A stretch of 53,362 nucleotides of DNA from Glycomyces fuscus (GTDB lineage: Bacteria > Actinomycetota > Actinomycetes > Streptosporangiales > Streptosporangiaceae): NCBI GenBank assembly GCA_002529455.1, contig NYMS01000017.1, positions 1-53,362 on the forward strand, given 5' to 3'. Shown one piece after another: positions 41,622-49,835 of the stretch. The translations under genes and the position numbers were made by a program. Position 1 is the stretch's first letter. Each line of letters starts with the position of its first letter. The notes below the pieces were generated by a model. That model was given only the letters and a program-made list of their open reading frames with translations. It ran no database searches and was not told the origin of the DNA.

Positions 41622-42221
41622 ATGACGAAATACGCGTGGATGTACCGTCTGGGCTTCACCCCGTGGGAGCGCTACGGCGCCGCGGGCGGGGCGCAGCTCG
41701 GCGCCCTGCTCGACCGCGAGACGCGGGCGCGTTCGGCCGGCCCCGGTCGGGCGCTGGACGTCGGTTGCGGGCGCGGGCAGTTCACCCCCGAGCTGTCCCG
41801 GCGCGGCTGGGAGGCCGTGGGCGTCGACATCGTGCCGGAGGCGGTCGAGGCCGCTCGGCGCAGGGGGCCGGCGGAGGTCACCTACGTCGTGGGCGACGTG
41901 ACCGGTCTCGAATCCGCCGGCCTCGGAGTCTTCGACCTCTTCCTCGACATCGGCTGCTTCCAGGGCCTCGAACCGGACCAGCGGGCCGCGGAGGGGCGGG
42001 GTGTGACGGCGCTCGCCGCGCCCGGGGCCACCCTGCTGATGCTCGCCTTCGGGCCGTCGCGGTACCGGCGGTTGGTCGAGGGCGTCTCGCAGCCGGAGGT
42101 CGAGGCCGCGTTCCCGGAGTGGGAGCTCCTCGCGGTCGAGGAGGCGGACACCGCCGGCCTGGGGTGGCCGATGAACCGGACCTCGCCGCGGTGGTACCGG
42201 TTCCGCCGTACCGCCGGGTGA
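41622..42221 (+). CDS. Class I SAM-dependent methyltransferase
   Basis: 199 aa. Motif I ALDVGCGRGQFTPELSRRG, the Asp ending strand 2 (GVDIVPEAVEAARRRG), motif II DLFLDIGCFQGL and motif III PGATLLMLAFGP. The N-terminus MTKYAWMYRLGFTPWERYG is typical of small-molecule methyltransferases annotated near drug or stress genes. Leaderless start at ATG 41622. Substrate unknown. Confidence 0.82.
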   Translation: MTKYAWMYRLGFTPWERYGAAGGAQLGALLDRETRARSAGPGRALDVGCGRGQFTPELSRRGWEAVGVDIVPEAVEAARRRGPAEVTYVVGDVTGLESAGLGVFDLFLDIGCFQGLEPDQRAAEGRGVTALAAPGATLLMLAFGPSRYRRLVEGVSQPEVEAAFPEWELLAVEEADTAGLGWPMNRTSPRWYRFRRTAG

Positions 42222-42308
42222 CGCGGGTCCGGCAGCGCCCTCGGACCCCCGGACGCGGTCGGGGGAACCCCGGTGACGCGGGTCCCGAAATGCCATGATG
42301 GGTACCTC

Positions 42309-43097
42309 ATGGAACTGAACGGACACCCCGTCAGCACCGGGGAACTCGCGGGCCTCGCCCTGTACGGCTACGGCCACTTCACCACCATGCTCGTCACCGA
42401 CCTGCGCGTTCGCGGACTCGACCTCCACATGGAGCGCCTGAGCCGTGACTGCCGCACCCTCTTCGGCACCGAACTCGACATCCTCCGGGTCCGCGAGCTC
42501 GCACGGCGCTCCGCGCGGGCCCACCCCTCCCCCTCGGTGGTCCGCGTGACCGTCTTCGACCCCCACATGGACCTGGGCCGCCCCTCCGACCGCCAGCTCC
42601 CCCACATCCTCGTCAGCACCCGCCCCGCACCGTCGGGCACCGCCCCTCCCCCGGTCCGCCTGGGCACCCGCCCCTTCACCCGGGACACCCCGCAGGTCAA
42701 GGGCACCGGGCTGTTCGGAGCGGTCCGCCAGCGCCGCGCCGCCCAGCTGGACGGCCACGACGACGCCCTGTTCGTGGGCGTGGACGGCCGCGTCTCGGAG
42801 GGCCCCACCTGGAACATCGGCTTCCTCGACGGCGGCGGCCTGGTCTGGCCGCAGGCCCCCTGCCTCCCGGGAGTGACCACGGCGCTGGTCAGCCGGGTGG
42901 CCGAGGACCTCGGCGTTCCCGTGTCCACCCGGCCGATCTCCTCGGCGGCGAGCACCCGCACGGCGGGCGCGTTCGTCACCAACGCCGCCACGGGCGTGCG
43001 GCCGGTGGCCGCCATCGACGGCGTCCACCTGCCGCAGGCGGCGCTGGTGCGCAAGTTCGCCGCCGCCTACGCGGACCTGCCGGGGGAGCCGCTGTAG
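42309..43097 (+). CDS. PLP-dependent class IV aminotransferase-like protein
   Basis: 262 aa, fold type IV (branched-chain aminotransferase, D-amino-acid aminotransferase or aminodeoxychorismate lyase). The Schiff-base Lys is in TPQVKGTGLFGAVRQ, and EGPTWNIGFLDGG (Glu and Asn of the cofactor pocket) and VTNAATGVRPV follow in order. ALYGYGHFTTMLV opens the domain. The C-terminus overlaps the convergent MMPL gene by 31 bp. ATG 42309 is chosen; an ATG 36 nt upstream would add 12 residues with no ribosome-binding site. Confidence 0.8.
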   Translation: MELNGHPVSTGELAGLALYGYGHFTTMLVTDLRVRGLDLHMERLSRDCRTLFGTELDILRVRELARRSARAHPSPSVVRVTVFDPHMDLGRPSDRQLPHILVSTRPAPSGTAPPPVRLGTRPFTRDTPQVKGTGLFGAVRQRRAAQLDGHDDALFVGVDGRVSEGPTWNIGFLDGGGLVWPQAPCLPGVTTALVSRVAEDLGVPVSTRPISSAASTRTAGAFVTNAATGVRPVAAIDGVHLPQAALVRKFAAAYADLPGEPL

Positions 43098-45250
43098 TCC
43101 GCGCCGCGCGGCTGCGCGGCCCGGCCCGCGCGCCCGGGCCACCACACGCGCGGCCCGGCGTCCAGGGACAGCGCGGGCACCAGCACCGTCCGTACGAGCA
43201 GCGCGTCCACCAGTACGCCGAAGGCCACCAGGAACGCCAGCTGGAGCAGGAACAGCAGCGGGATCACCGCCAGCGCCGCGAAGGTCACGGCCAGCACCAC
43301 GCCCGCGGAGGTGATCACCCCGCCGGTGACGGTCAGCGCGCGCAGCACGCCCTCGCGGTGCCCGTGCAGCAGCGTCTCCTCGCGCGCCCGGGACATGAGG
43401 AAGATGCTGTAGTCGATCCCCAGCGCCACCAGGAACACGAACGCGAACAGCGGCACCACCGGGTCCGCGCCGGGCAGGCCGAGCACGTGGTCGAACAGCA
43501 GCGTCCCCACGCCCAGCGCGGCGGCGAAGGACAGCACGTTCGCGGCCATCAGCAGCAGCGGCGCCACCAGCGAGCGCAGCAGGGGGATGAGCACGAGGAA
43601 GACCACCACGAGCACCAGCGGCACCACGACCGTGAAGTCGCGCCGGGCGGTCTCCAGGGTGTCCAGGTCGGTGGCGCTCACCCCTCCGACCAGGGCGTCC
43701 GCACCCCCGACGGCGGCCAGTCCGGCGCGCAGGCCGCGCACCGCGTCCACCGCCTCGGCCGACTCGGGGCCGACCGCGAGGACCACCTCGACCAGCACCC
43801 GGCCGTCCTCCACCAGGGGCGGCAGGTCGGCGCCGGGCGGGCCGGGCTCGGTCACCGGCGCGGCCCCCTCCACCACCGGCAGGCCTTCGGCGGCCCGGAC
43901 GACCTCGTCCAGGCGGTCGGCGTCGGCGACCACCAGGGCGGGGGCCGCGCCGGCGTCGGAGCCGAAGCCCCGGTCGAGCGCCTCCTGGGCGTCGACCGCC
44001 TCCACCTCGGTGCGGAAGACCTCGGCCCGGCCGGTGCCCCCGGCGTCGAACTGGGGCGCGAACACGGCCGCGGCGGCCAGGACCGCGGTGGTGGCGATCC
44101 AGTACAGGCGCGGCCCGCGCGAGACGGTGGTCGCCAGGCGGCCCCAGAACCGGTGGCTGTCCACGACCTCCTCCAGGGTCCCCTCCGTCCGGCCCCCGCC
44201 GTGCGGGGCCACGGGCCAGAAGGCCGCGCGTCCGCACAGGGCGAGCACGGCGGGCAGGAAGGTCATCGCCGAGAGCAGGGCCGCGACGACGCCGATGGCC
44301 ACCACGGGGCCGAGGCTGCGGGTGGAGGCCAGGTCGGCGGCGAGCAGGCAGAGCAGGCCGAGGACGACGGTTCCGCCGGAGGCCAGGACCGGTCCGGTCA
44401 CGCCGCGCACGGCGGCCAGGACCGCTTCGGGCACGCGTTCGCGGACGGCCAGTTCCTCGCGGTAGCGGGCCACGAGCAGCAGCGCGTAGTCGGTGCAGGC
44501 GCCCACGACCAGGATGAACAGGATGCCCTGGCTCTGTCCGTTGAGGCTGACCAGTCCGGTGTCGGCGGCCAGGTAGACCAGCGCGCCGGACAGCCCGAGG
44601 GCGAGCAGGCAGGCGAGGACGACCAGCACCGGCAGCAGCGGTGAGCGGTAGACGGCCACGAGGATGACCAGCACGGCGGTGACGGCCACGATCAGCAGCG
44701 TGGAGTCGATGCCGCCGAAGGCCGCGGCGAGGTCGGCCGCGAAACCGGCGGGGCCGGTGACCTGGGCCCGGAGCCCCGGCACGGGTTCGTCGGCCAGCAG
44801 CGCGCGCAGGTCCCCGACCGCGTCGCCGGTGTCGGCGGCCGGGTCGAGCGGCACCACGAACTGGGCGACGGAGGGGTCCTCGGTGCCGGGGAAGGGTCCG
44901 GCGACGGCCCCGGAGACCCCGGGCCGCTCGCCCGCGCGCTCGGCGGCGGTGGCGATGCCGGCGAGCTCGTCCTCCGTGAGCGCCCCGCCCCCGCCGTCCT
45001 CGCGCGAGTACACGACGACGGCCGGGACCGCCTCCTCGCGGTCGAACTCCTCGGCGATCTCGCCGACCTCGGTGGACTCGGCGCCCACGGGCAGGAAGGC
45101 GCCGGGGTCGTTGGTCTGCACCTCACCGAGCCTGCCCAGGAACATGCCCAGGGGCCCGGCGCCCGCCAGCCACACCAGGGCGACCAGCAGGGCCGCTCCG
45201 ATCCACCAGCGCGACCGCCCGGCCGGTGGCCTGCCGTTGTCCTCGTTCAC
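43067..45250 (-). CDS. MMPL/RND-family transporter
   Basis: 727 aa, 12 helices in two repeated halves with large external loops after TM1 and TM7. The proton-relay Asp-Tyr pairs are GACTDYALLLVARYREEL in TM4 and ALGIDYSIFLMSRAREE in TM10. The sequence falls in the compact actinobacterial MMPL group that exports lipids, pigments or drugs. GTG 45250 follows GAGGG; an earlier GTG at 45268 lacks a ribosome-binding site. The operator-like strip lies just upstream. Confidence 0.88.
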   Translation of the reverse strand: MNEDNGRPPAGRSRWWIGAALLVALVWLAGAGPLGMFLGRLGEVQTNDPGAFLPVGAESTEVGEIAEEFDREEAVPAVVVYSREDGGGGALTEDELAGIATAAERAGERPGVSGAVAGPFPGTEDPSVAQFVVPLDPAADTGDAVGDLRALLADEPVPGLRAQVTGPAGFAADLAAAFGGIDSTLLIVAVTAVLVILVAVYRSPLLPVLVVLACLLALGLSGALVYLAADTGLVSLNGQSQGILFILVVGACTDYALLLVARYREELAVRERVPEAVLAAVRGVTGPVLASGGTVVLGLLCLLAADLASTRSLGPVVAIGVVAALLSAMTFLPAVLALCGRAAFWPVAPHGGGRTEGTLEEVVDSHRFWGRLATTVSRGPRLYWIATTAVLAAAAVFAPQFDAGGTGRAEVFRTEVEAVDAQEALDRGFGSDAGAAPALVVADADRLDEVVRAAEGLPVVEGAAPVTEPGPPGADLPPLVEDGRVLVEVVLAVGPESAEAVDAVRGLRAGLAAVGGADALVGGVSATDLDTLETARRDFTVVVPLVLVVVFLVLIPLLRSLVAPLLLMAANVLSFAAALGVGTLLFDHVLGLPGADPVVPLFAFVFLVALGIDYSIFLMSRAREETLLHGHREGVLRALTVTGGVITSAGVVLAVTFAALAVIPLLFLLQLAFLVAFGVLVDALLVRTVLVPALSLDAGPRVWWPGRAGRAAQPRGADYSGSPGRSA

Positions 45251-45280
45251 GTTCGCGGTCCCTCTCACGCCGAAAGCTTG

Positions 45281-45309
45281 CTCGAAATTAAAGCATCTCG
45301 TTTTTCGAG
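45281..45309. promoter_or_regulatory. AT-rich dyad upstream of the MMPL transporter
   Basis: CTCGAAA (45281-45287) and TTTCGAG (45303-45309) are exact reverse complements; a smaller CTCG-ttttt-CGAG (45297-45309) overlaps the right arm. The strip is the only AT-rich DNA in the 145-bp gap and should hold the promoter of the minus-strand transporter gene. Confidence 0.5.
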
Positions 45310-45395
45310 TTACTTGCGGGCATGACCCTACCCCAGTCCGCCTCCGCCATGCGTCCGCCCCGGCCCGTGTGGACCGGGGCCGTGCGGGCCGGGCG

Positions 45396-46877
45396 TCAGC
45401 GGGGCCCGGGAGCCTCCCCGCGGGCCGACCGCTCCGCGGCGGTGACGATGTTGTCGGCCATCGCGCCGAACACGACCCCGTGGAAGGGCGTGACGGCCTT
45501 CCAGTACAGGTGCCCCATCAGGCCGCGCGGGTGGAAGAGCGCGCGCTGGTGGTAGACCGTGCGTCCGCGCACGCGGCTCACACCCAGCTCCAGCCAGGCC
45601 GGACCGGGCAGGCGCATCTCCGCCCGCAGCCGCAGCAGCGCGCCGGGGACGACCTCCTCCACCCGCCAGAAGTCCAGGGAGTCGCCCACCCGCAGCCTCT
45701 CCGGGTCTCGCCGCCCCCGGCGCAGGCCCACCCCGCCCACGGCCAGGTCGATCCAGCCGCGCGCGGCCCAGGCCAGGGGCCAGGAGTACCAGCCGTGCTC
45801 GCCGCCGATCCCCTCGACGACCCTCCACACCGCCTCCGGCCCGGCGTCGACGTACCGCGCGCGCACGTCGGTGTAGAGGCTGCCGCCCGCCCAGTCGGGG
45901 TCGCTCGGCAGGGGGTCGGAGGGGGCGCTCGGCCAGGCGGCCGAGGACCAGCGGGTGTCCACGCGCGACTCGTCGACGCGGCGCAGGGCCATTTCCACGG
46001 CCCGGTCGAAGCCGATCCTGTCGTGGTCGCCCAGCAGCGCGGACAGGTCGTCCTCGCCGACCACCGCGTCGTGGCGCAGCGACTCCACCAGCGGCCGGGC
46101 GATCGCGGGCGGCACCGGCGTGACCAGGCCGACCCACAGGCTGGACAGGCCCGGCGAGAGCACGGGGACGGGGATGATCAGCCTCCTGGCGATCCCCGCC
46201 GCCCGGGCGAAGCGCTGGATCATCCGGGCGTAGGAGAGCGCCTCCGGGCCGCCGACGTCGAAGGTCCGGTTGACCCCCTCGGGCAGCTCGGCGCACTCGA
46301 CCAGCAGCCGCAGCACGTCGCGCACGGCGATCGGCTGGACGCGGCTGCGCACCCACCGGGGCGTGGTCATCACCGGCAGGCGCTCGGTGAGGTGGCGCAG
46401 CATCTCGAAGGAGGCCGACCCGGAGCCGAGGATCACCGCGGCGCGCAGCACGGCGGTGGGCACGCCCGACTCCAGCAGGATCCGGCCCACCTCCTCGCGC
46501 GAGGCCATGTGCGGCGACAGGTCGCCCCCGTGCGGCGCGAGCCCGCCCAGGTAGACCAGGCGGACCGTGCCCGCCTCCTCCGCCGCGCGGGCGACGTTGC
46601 GGGCGGCCCGGGCGTCGGTGTCCGCGAAGCCGCGCCCGCCCGACATCGAGTGGACCAGGTAGTAGGCGGTGTCGACACTCGTGAACGCCCCGTCGAGGCC
46701 CTCGCCGCTCACCACGTCGCCCCGGACCACCTCCACGCGGTCGCGCCAGGGCTGGTCGCGCAGCTTGTCCGGGGTGCGCGCCAGACAGCGGACGCGGTAC
46801 CCGGCCGCGAGCAGCTCGGGCACCAGGCGTCCGCCGATGTAGCCGGTGGCCCCGGTGACCAGGACGGACGAGCTCAT
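45396..46877 (-). CDS. NmrA-like SDR fused to DUF2867 (SRPBCC-like) domain
   Basis: 493 aa. The N-terminal 300 residues are an extended SDR: VLVTGATGYIGGRLVPELLAAGYRVRCLAR (GxxGxxG, Arg for NADP), then YYLVHSM and PIAVRDVLRLLVECAE. The last 160 residues are DUF2867 (YSWPLAWAARGWIDLAVGGVGLRRGRRDPERLRVGDSLDFWRVE; LGVSRVRGRTVYHQRALFHPRGLMGHLYWKAVTPFH). The fusion is common in actinobacteria, with no known substrate. ATG 46877 overlaps the stop of the DUF4383 gene (ATGA). Confidence 0.88.
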   Translation of the reverse strand: MSSSVLVTGATGYIGGRLVPELLAAGYRVRCLARTPDKLRDQPWRDRVEVVRGDVVSGEGLDGAFTSVDTAYYLVHSMSGGRGFADTDARAARNVARAAEEAGTVRLVYLGGLAPHGGDLSPHMASREEVGRILLESGVPTAVLRAAVILGSGSASFEMLRHLTERLPVMTTPRWVRSRVQPIAVRDVLRLLVECAELPEGVNRTFDVGGPEALSYARMIQRFARAAGIARRLIIPVPVLSPGLSSLWVGLVTPVPPAIARPLVESLRHDAVVGEDDLSALLGDHDRIGFDRAVEMALRRVDESRVDTRWSSAAWPSAPSDPLPSDPDWAGGSLYTDVRARYVDAGPEAVWRVVEGIGGEHGWYSWPLAWAARGWIDLAVGGVGLRRGRRDPERLRVGDSLDFWRVEEVVPGALLRLRAEMRLPGPAWLELGVSRVRGRTVYHQRALFHPRGLMGHLYWKAVTPFHGVVFGAMADNIVTAAERSARGEAPGPR

Positions 46878-47377
46878 CCGGTCGCTCCGACCACGCCGCG
46901 TCCGCGGCGGAGCTCACGCCGCCGCGCGCGCCCGCGGCGGTACGGGTTGTCCTCGGGCAGGCCGCCGCTGACCCGGCCGTACATGCCGAAGGTCATCACC
47001 ATGATCCCGACGACGAGGCTGAAGACCACGTTGGGCATGGAGAAGGCCAGGATGTTGGGCCCCGCGGCCATGAGGTAGAGGTTCACCAGCCCGCTGGCCA
47101 CGAACCCCACGCCCACCGCCGTGCAGACGGTGGAGGCGAACGAGCCGCCCAGCACGGAGGCGCCCAGCAGCAGCGAGCCGATCGCGACGGACAGGAAGCT
47201 CAGCGCGCCGTTGGTGGACAGGCCCGCGACGACCTCCCCCTGGGTGTCGAAGAGCGGGAGCCTGACCACCAGCCCCGCGATGCCGAAGCACATGAGCACG
47301 AGCCCGGTGAGTCCGGCGCCGACACGGTAGACCACGCTGAGACGGCGGTCGGCCGGACGCCTGGTGTCCAGATCCAT
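46874..47377 (-). CDS. DUF4383 membrane protein
   Basis: 167 aa, four hydrophobic helices (VYRVGAGLTGLVLMCFGIAGLV; LSFLSVAIGSLLLGASVLGG; TVCTAVGVGFVASGLVNLYLM; MPNVVFSLVVGIMVMTFGMYGRV). A conserved polar loop with FDTQGE and SMPN matches DUF4383. Role unknown. GGAAGGGG precedes ATG 47377. It is the first gene of the DUF4383-SDR pair, divergent from litR with a palindrome in between. Confidence 0.82.
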   Translation of the reverse strand: MDLDTRRPADRRLSVVYRVGAGLTGLVLMCFGIAGLVVRLPLFDTQGEVVAGLSTNGALSFLSVAIGSLLLGASVLGGSFASTVCTAVGVGFVASGLVNLYLMAAGPNILAFSMPNVVFSLVVGIMVMTFGMYGRVSGGLPEDNPYRRGRARRRELRRGRGVVGATG

Positions 47378-47406
47378 GGTGCTGCCCCTTCCGGTGTTCT
47401 CCCAGC

Positions 47407-47436
47407 TAGGGTTCTATGCGTGTGGTGTACGCCACA
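47407..47436 (+). promoter_or_regulatory. litR promoter -10 and palindromic operator
   Basis: TAGGGT (47407-47412) is a -10 placing transcription start near 47420. TGTGGTGTACGCCACA (47421-47436) then forms a 16-bp palindrome with 14 of 16 bases symmetric (two positions fail). Its place just downstream of the start suits a repressor roadblock, and it also lies 44 nt upstream of the divergent DUF4383 start. Confidence 0.55.
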
Positions 47437-47468
47437 AGTCGCACCGCTTTCGCAACGCTTGGGGCGCC

Positions 47469-48590
47469 ATGGCCGACGCACTGACTCCCGGGGCGACCGC
47501 CCGCCTGCTCGGGGTCTCGCCCTCCACGCTGCGCAGCTGGGACCGGCGCTACGGCGTGGGGCCGCGCGAGCGCAGTCCGGGCGGGCACCGCCGCTACTCC
47601 CCCGCCGACGTGGCACGCCTGCGCGAGCTGTGCCGCCTGGTCGGCGAGGGCCTGCCGCCCGCCTCGGCGGCGGAGCGCGTGCTCGGCCCGGCTCCCGGGG
47701 GTTTCGCGTCCGCTCCCGCCGCGCCGGCCGTCCCCCGGCAGCGGGAGCGGGTCACGGGGGCGCCCCGGGGGGCCGGAGGGCTCGCGCCGGAGGGCGCGGG
47801 CACCCCACCGGAGGGCGCGGGACCCTCCCGGGAGAACGCGGGGACCCCCGGGAAGGGCGCGAAGGCCTTCGGGCAGGACTCCGGGGCCGCCCGTGGGAGG
47901 GCGGGGGCGTCCGGGGAGGGCGCGAGGCCCCGGTGGCGCCCCGGCGGGGACACCCTGCCGCTGGGCTCGGGCGGGGCCGTCCTCCAGGGGATCGCCCGCG
48001 CCGCCATGCGCATGGACGCCGACCTGGTGGAGCACCTGCTCGAGTCGGCGCTGGACGAGCACGGCGTGGTGGCGGCCTGGGAGGACCTGGCGATGCCGCT
48101 GCTGTACGGGATGGGCCGCAAGTGGGAGGACACCCGGCGCTACGTGGAGGTCGAGCACCTCCTGTCGTGGTGCGTGTCCTCGGCGCTGCGCCGCGTGGCC
48201 GCCCCCGCGGGCACGGACGCGGCGGGCCGCCCCACGGTCCTGGCCTGCGGCCCCGGCCAGATGCACAGCCTTCCGATGGAGGCGCTGGCCGCCGCGCTGC
48301 GCGAACGGGGCGTGCCGCGCCGGGTCCTGGGCCCGTGCACGCCCGTGGAGGCGACGGTGCGGGCGGTGCGCCGCACGGGCCCGCGCGCGGTGGTCCTGTG
48401 GTCCCACGCCGGGAACGCCGACGACGTCGCGGCGCTGCGGGCCGCGGTGCGCGCGGCGGCGGGGTCGGCGCAGGCCACGGCCGTGTACACGGCCGGACCG
48501 GGCTGGCGGCCCCTGGGCACGGCGCAGGGGCTGTCCGCCGGGCACCTGGGCTCGCTCACCGACGCCGTGCGGGCCCTGGCCCCCGCCTGA
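47469..48590 (+). CDS. litR: LitR/CarH-type MerR regulator with adenosylcobalamin-binding photosensory domain
   Basis: 373 aa. The N-terminal MerR HTH reads ARLLGVSPSTLRSWDRRYGVGPRERSPGGHRRYSPADVARLREL (about residues 11-55). A flexible linker of about 85 residues (75-158) follows. The helix bundle carries KWEDTRRYVEVEHLL, the complete WX9EH motif with Trp219, Glu229 and His230, as in CarH where the Trp caps the adenosyl group and the His forms the light-induced adduct. The cobalamin-binding Rossmann domain has GPGQMHSLPMEALA with His266 as the lower axial ligand; the usual Glu and Gly of ExHxxG are Gln and Pro. Dark: tetramer bound to DNA; light: dissociation (family knowledge). Located next to crtY, crtT, crtU. 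Confidence 0.93.
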   Translation: MADALTPGATARLLGVSPSTLRSWDRRYGVGPRERSPGGHRRYSPADVARLRELCRLVGEGLPPASAAERVLGPAPGGFASAPAAPAVPRQRERVTGAPRGAGGLAPEGAGTPPEGAGPSRENAGTPGKGAKAFGQDSGAARGRAGASGEGARPRWRPGGDTLPLGSGGAVLQGIARAAMRMDADLVEHLLESALDEHGVVAAWEDLAMPLLYGMGRKWEDTRRYVEVEHLLSWCVSSALRRVAAPAGTDAAGRPTVLACGPGQMHSLPMEALAAALRERGVPRRVLGPCTPVEATVRAVRRTGPRAVVLWSHAGNADDVAALRAAVRAAAGSAQATAVYTAGPGWRPLGTAQGLSAGHLGSLTDAVRALAPA

Positions 48591-49776
48591 GGCTTCCCCC
48601 GTACCCGCGCAGCGCGTACCACGCCTGGTCCAGGCTGGTCAGCGACATGGCCGCGACCGGCGTGCTCAGGCCCATGGACAGCTCCCGGGGCAGGCGCGAG
48701 CCCCCGTCCAGGAAGGCCAGCACGTCCCCGAGGCGGTTGGCCGCGAACAGCCCGGCGAAGAACTCCGCGCCCCGCACCCGCCCGGTGTCCAGCGCCCGCA
48801 GCATGACCGCGTCCATCGCCAGGTGGCGGCGCCGGTGGGGCACCGGCGGCACCGGGACCCGCCCCCGGGCCAGCGCCCGCGCCACGGCGGCCGTCTGGCG
48901 CCGCACGCCGCTGAACGTGTACCCGGTCGAGGGCCGGGTGGCGCCGCCCGCCGTGCCCACCCGGAACACGCGCCGTCCCGCCCGGGGCCGGAACCGCGCG
49001 TCGGTCATCGGGATGACGCCCTGCTCGGCCGCGGTCACCTCCACGCCCTCCAGCCCCAGCAGGCCGCAGTAGTCCTTGAGCGCGCGCTCGTACTCGGGGG
49101 TCGTGAGCGCCTCCCGGCCGAACTCGGTGTACTCCACCAGCGCCTCGCGCGGCGACAGCGGCAGCACGTAGCCGAAGGCCACGCCGTTGGCGGGCTGGGG
49201 AGGGCGCAGGTCCATGAGCACGGCCGAGGCGGGGTCGAAGGCGTCGTCGGGCGTGCGCACGAACCAGCCGCGGAAGTGCTGGAGCAGGTGCGTGCGCCCG
49301 CGCGGGGCGGGCCGGGGCGGACGCGAGTCGAACACCCACGAGGCGGTCAGCCCCCGGTCCCCCCCACCGGGCCCGGTGCCCCGCACCACCGCGTGCTCGG
49401 CTCCGTCGACGACCCCGGTGACCAGCAGCGGGAGCTGGTCCACGTGTTCCCCGGCCGTGGCGCGCACGTGCGCGTCCACGTCGGCCGACCGCAGCATCTT
49501 GTACGCGTAGGGCGCCGCCGAGGAGGCGTGGGCGGTCCCGTCGGGCCCCACCACGGACAGGTCCGACCAGCGGGCGGCCAGCAGGTGGTCCCACGGCCCG
49601 CCGTCGGGCTCCCAGAAGCACCACGTGCGCGGCGGAGGGGTGTGCGGCCCCGGGGGCGGTTCCACGAGGGCGACGCGCAGCGGTCGGCCACGTCGGTCGT
49701 TGACCCCGCGGAGCTGGTGGGTCAGGGTGAGCCCAGCGGCTCCCCCGCCGATGATCGCCACGTCGTAGTCGGCCAT
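48556..49776 (-). CDS. crtY: Lycopene beta-cyclase (CrtY type)
   Basis: 406 aa flavoprotein. DVAIIGGGAAGLTLTHQL is the FAD loop; TWCFWEPDGG, YVLPLSPREALVEYTEFGRE (cyclase catalytic region with Glu) and GTAGGATRPSTGYTFSGVRRQ are the conserved lycopene-cyclase motifs. It converts both psi ends of lycopene to beta rings, giving beta-carotene. ATG 49776 follows GGGGG and is preferred over ATG 49791. Its 3' end overlaps litR by 35 bp, tail to tail. In Streptomyces griseus crtY is in one operon with crtT and crtU; here it is divergent from them. Confidence 0.92.
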   Translation of the reverse strand: MADYDVAIIGGGAAGLTLTHQLRGVNDRRGRPLRVALVEPPPGPHTPPPRTWCFWEPDGGPWDHLLAARWSDLSVVGPDGTAHASSAAPYAYKMLRSADVDAHVRATAGEHVDQLPLLVTGVVDGAEHAVVRGTGPGGGDRGLTASWVFDSRPPRPAPRGRTHLLQHFRGWFVRTPDDAFDPASAVLMDLRPPQPANGVAFGYVLPLSPREALVEYTEFGREALTTPEYERALKDYCGLLGLEGVEVTAAEQGVIPMTDARFRPRAGRRVFRVGTAGGATRPSTGYTFSGVRRQTAAVARALARGRVPVPPVPHRRRHLAMDAVMLRALDTGRVRGAEFFAGLFAANRLGDVLAFLDGGSRLPRELSMGLSTPVAAMSLTSLDQAWYALRGYGGSLRRGPGPARRR

Positions 49777-49835
49777 GCCCCCAGCATGCACGGGGAGGGC
49801 CCCGCCCGCACGCGAACACCCCCCGGGAGGAGAAC

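Noticed and set aside
47420..49072. Leaderless GTG frame beginning in the litR operator
   Set aside because: It has correct -10 spacing but is the +1 shadow of litR, with no recognisable domain.
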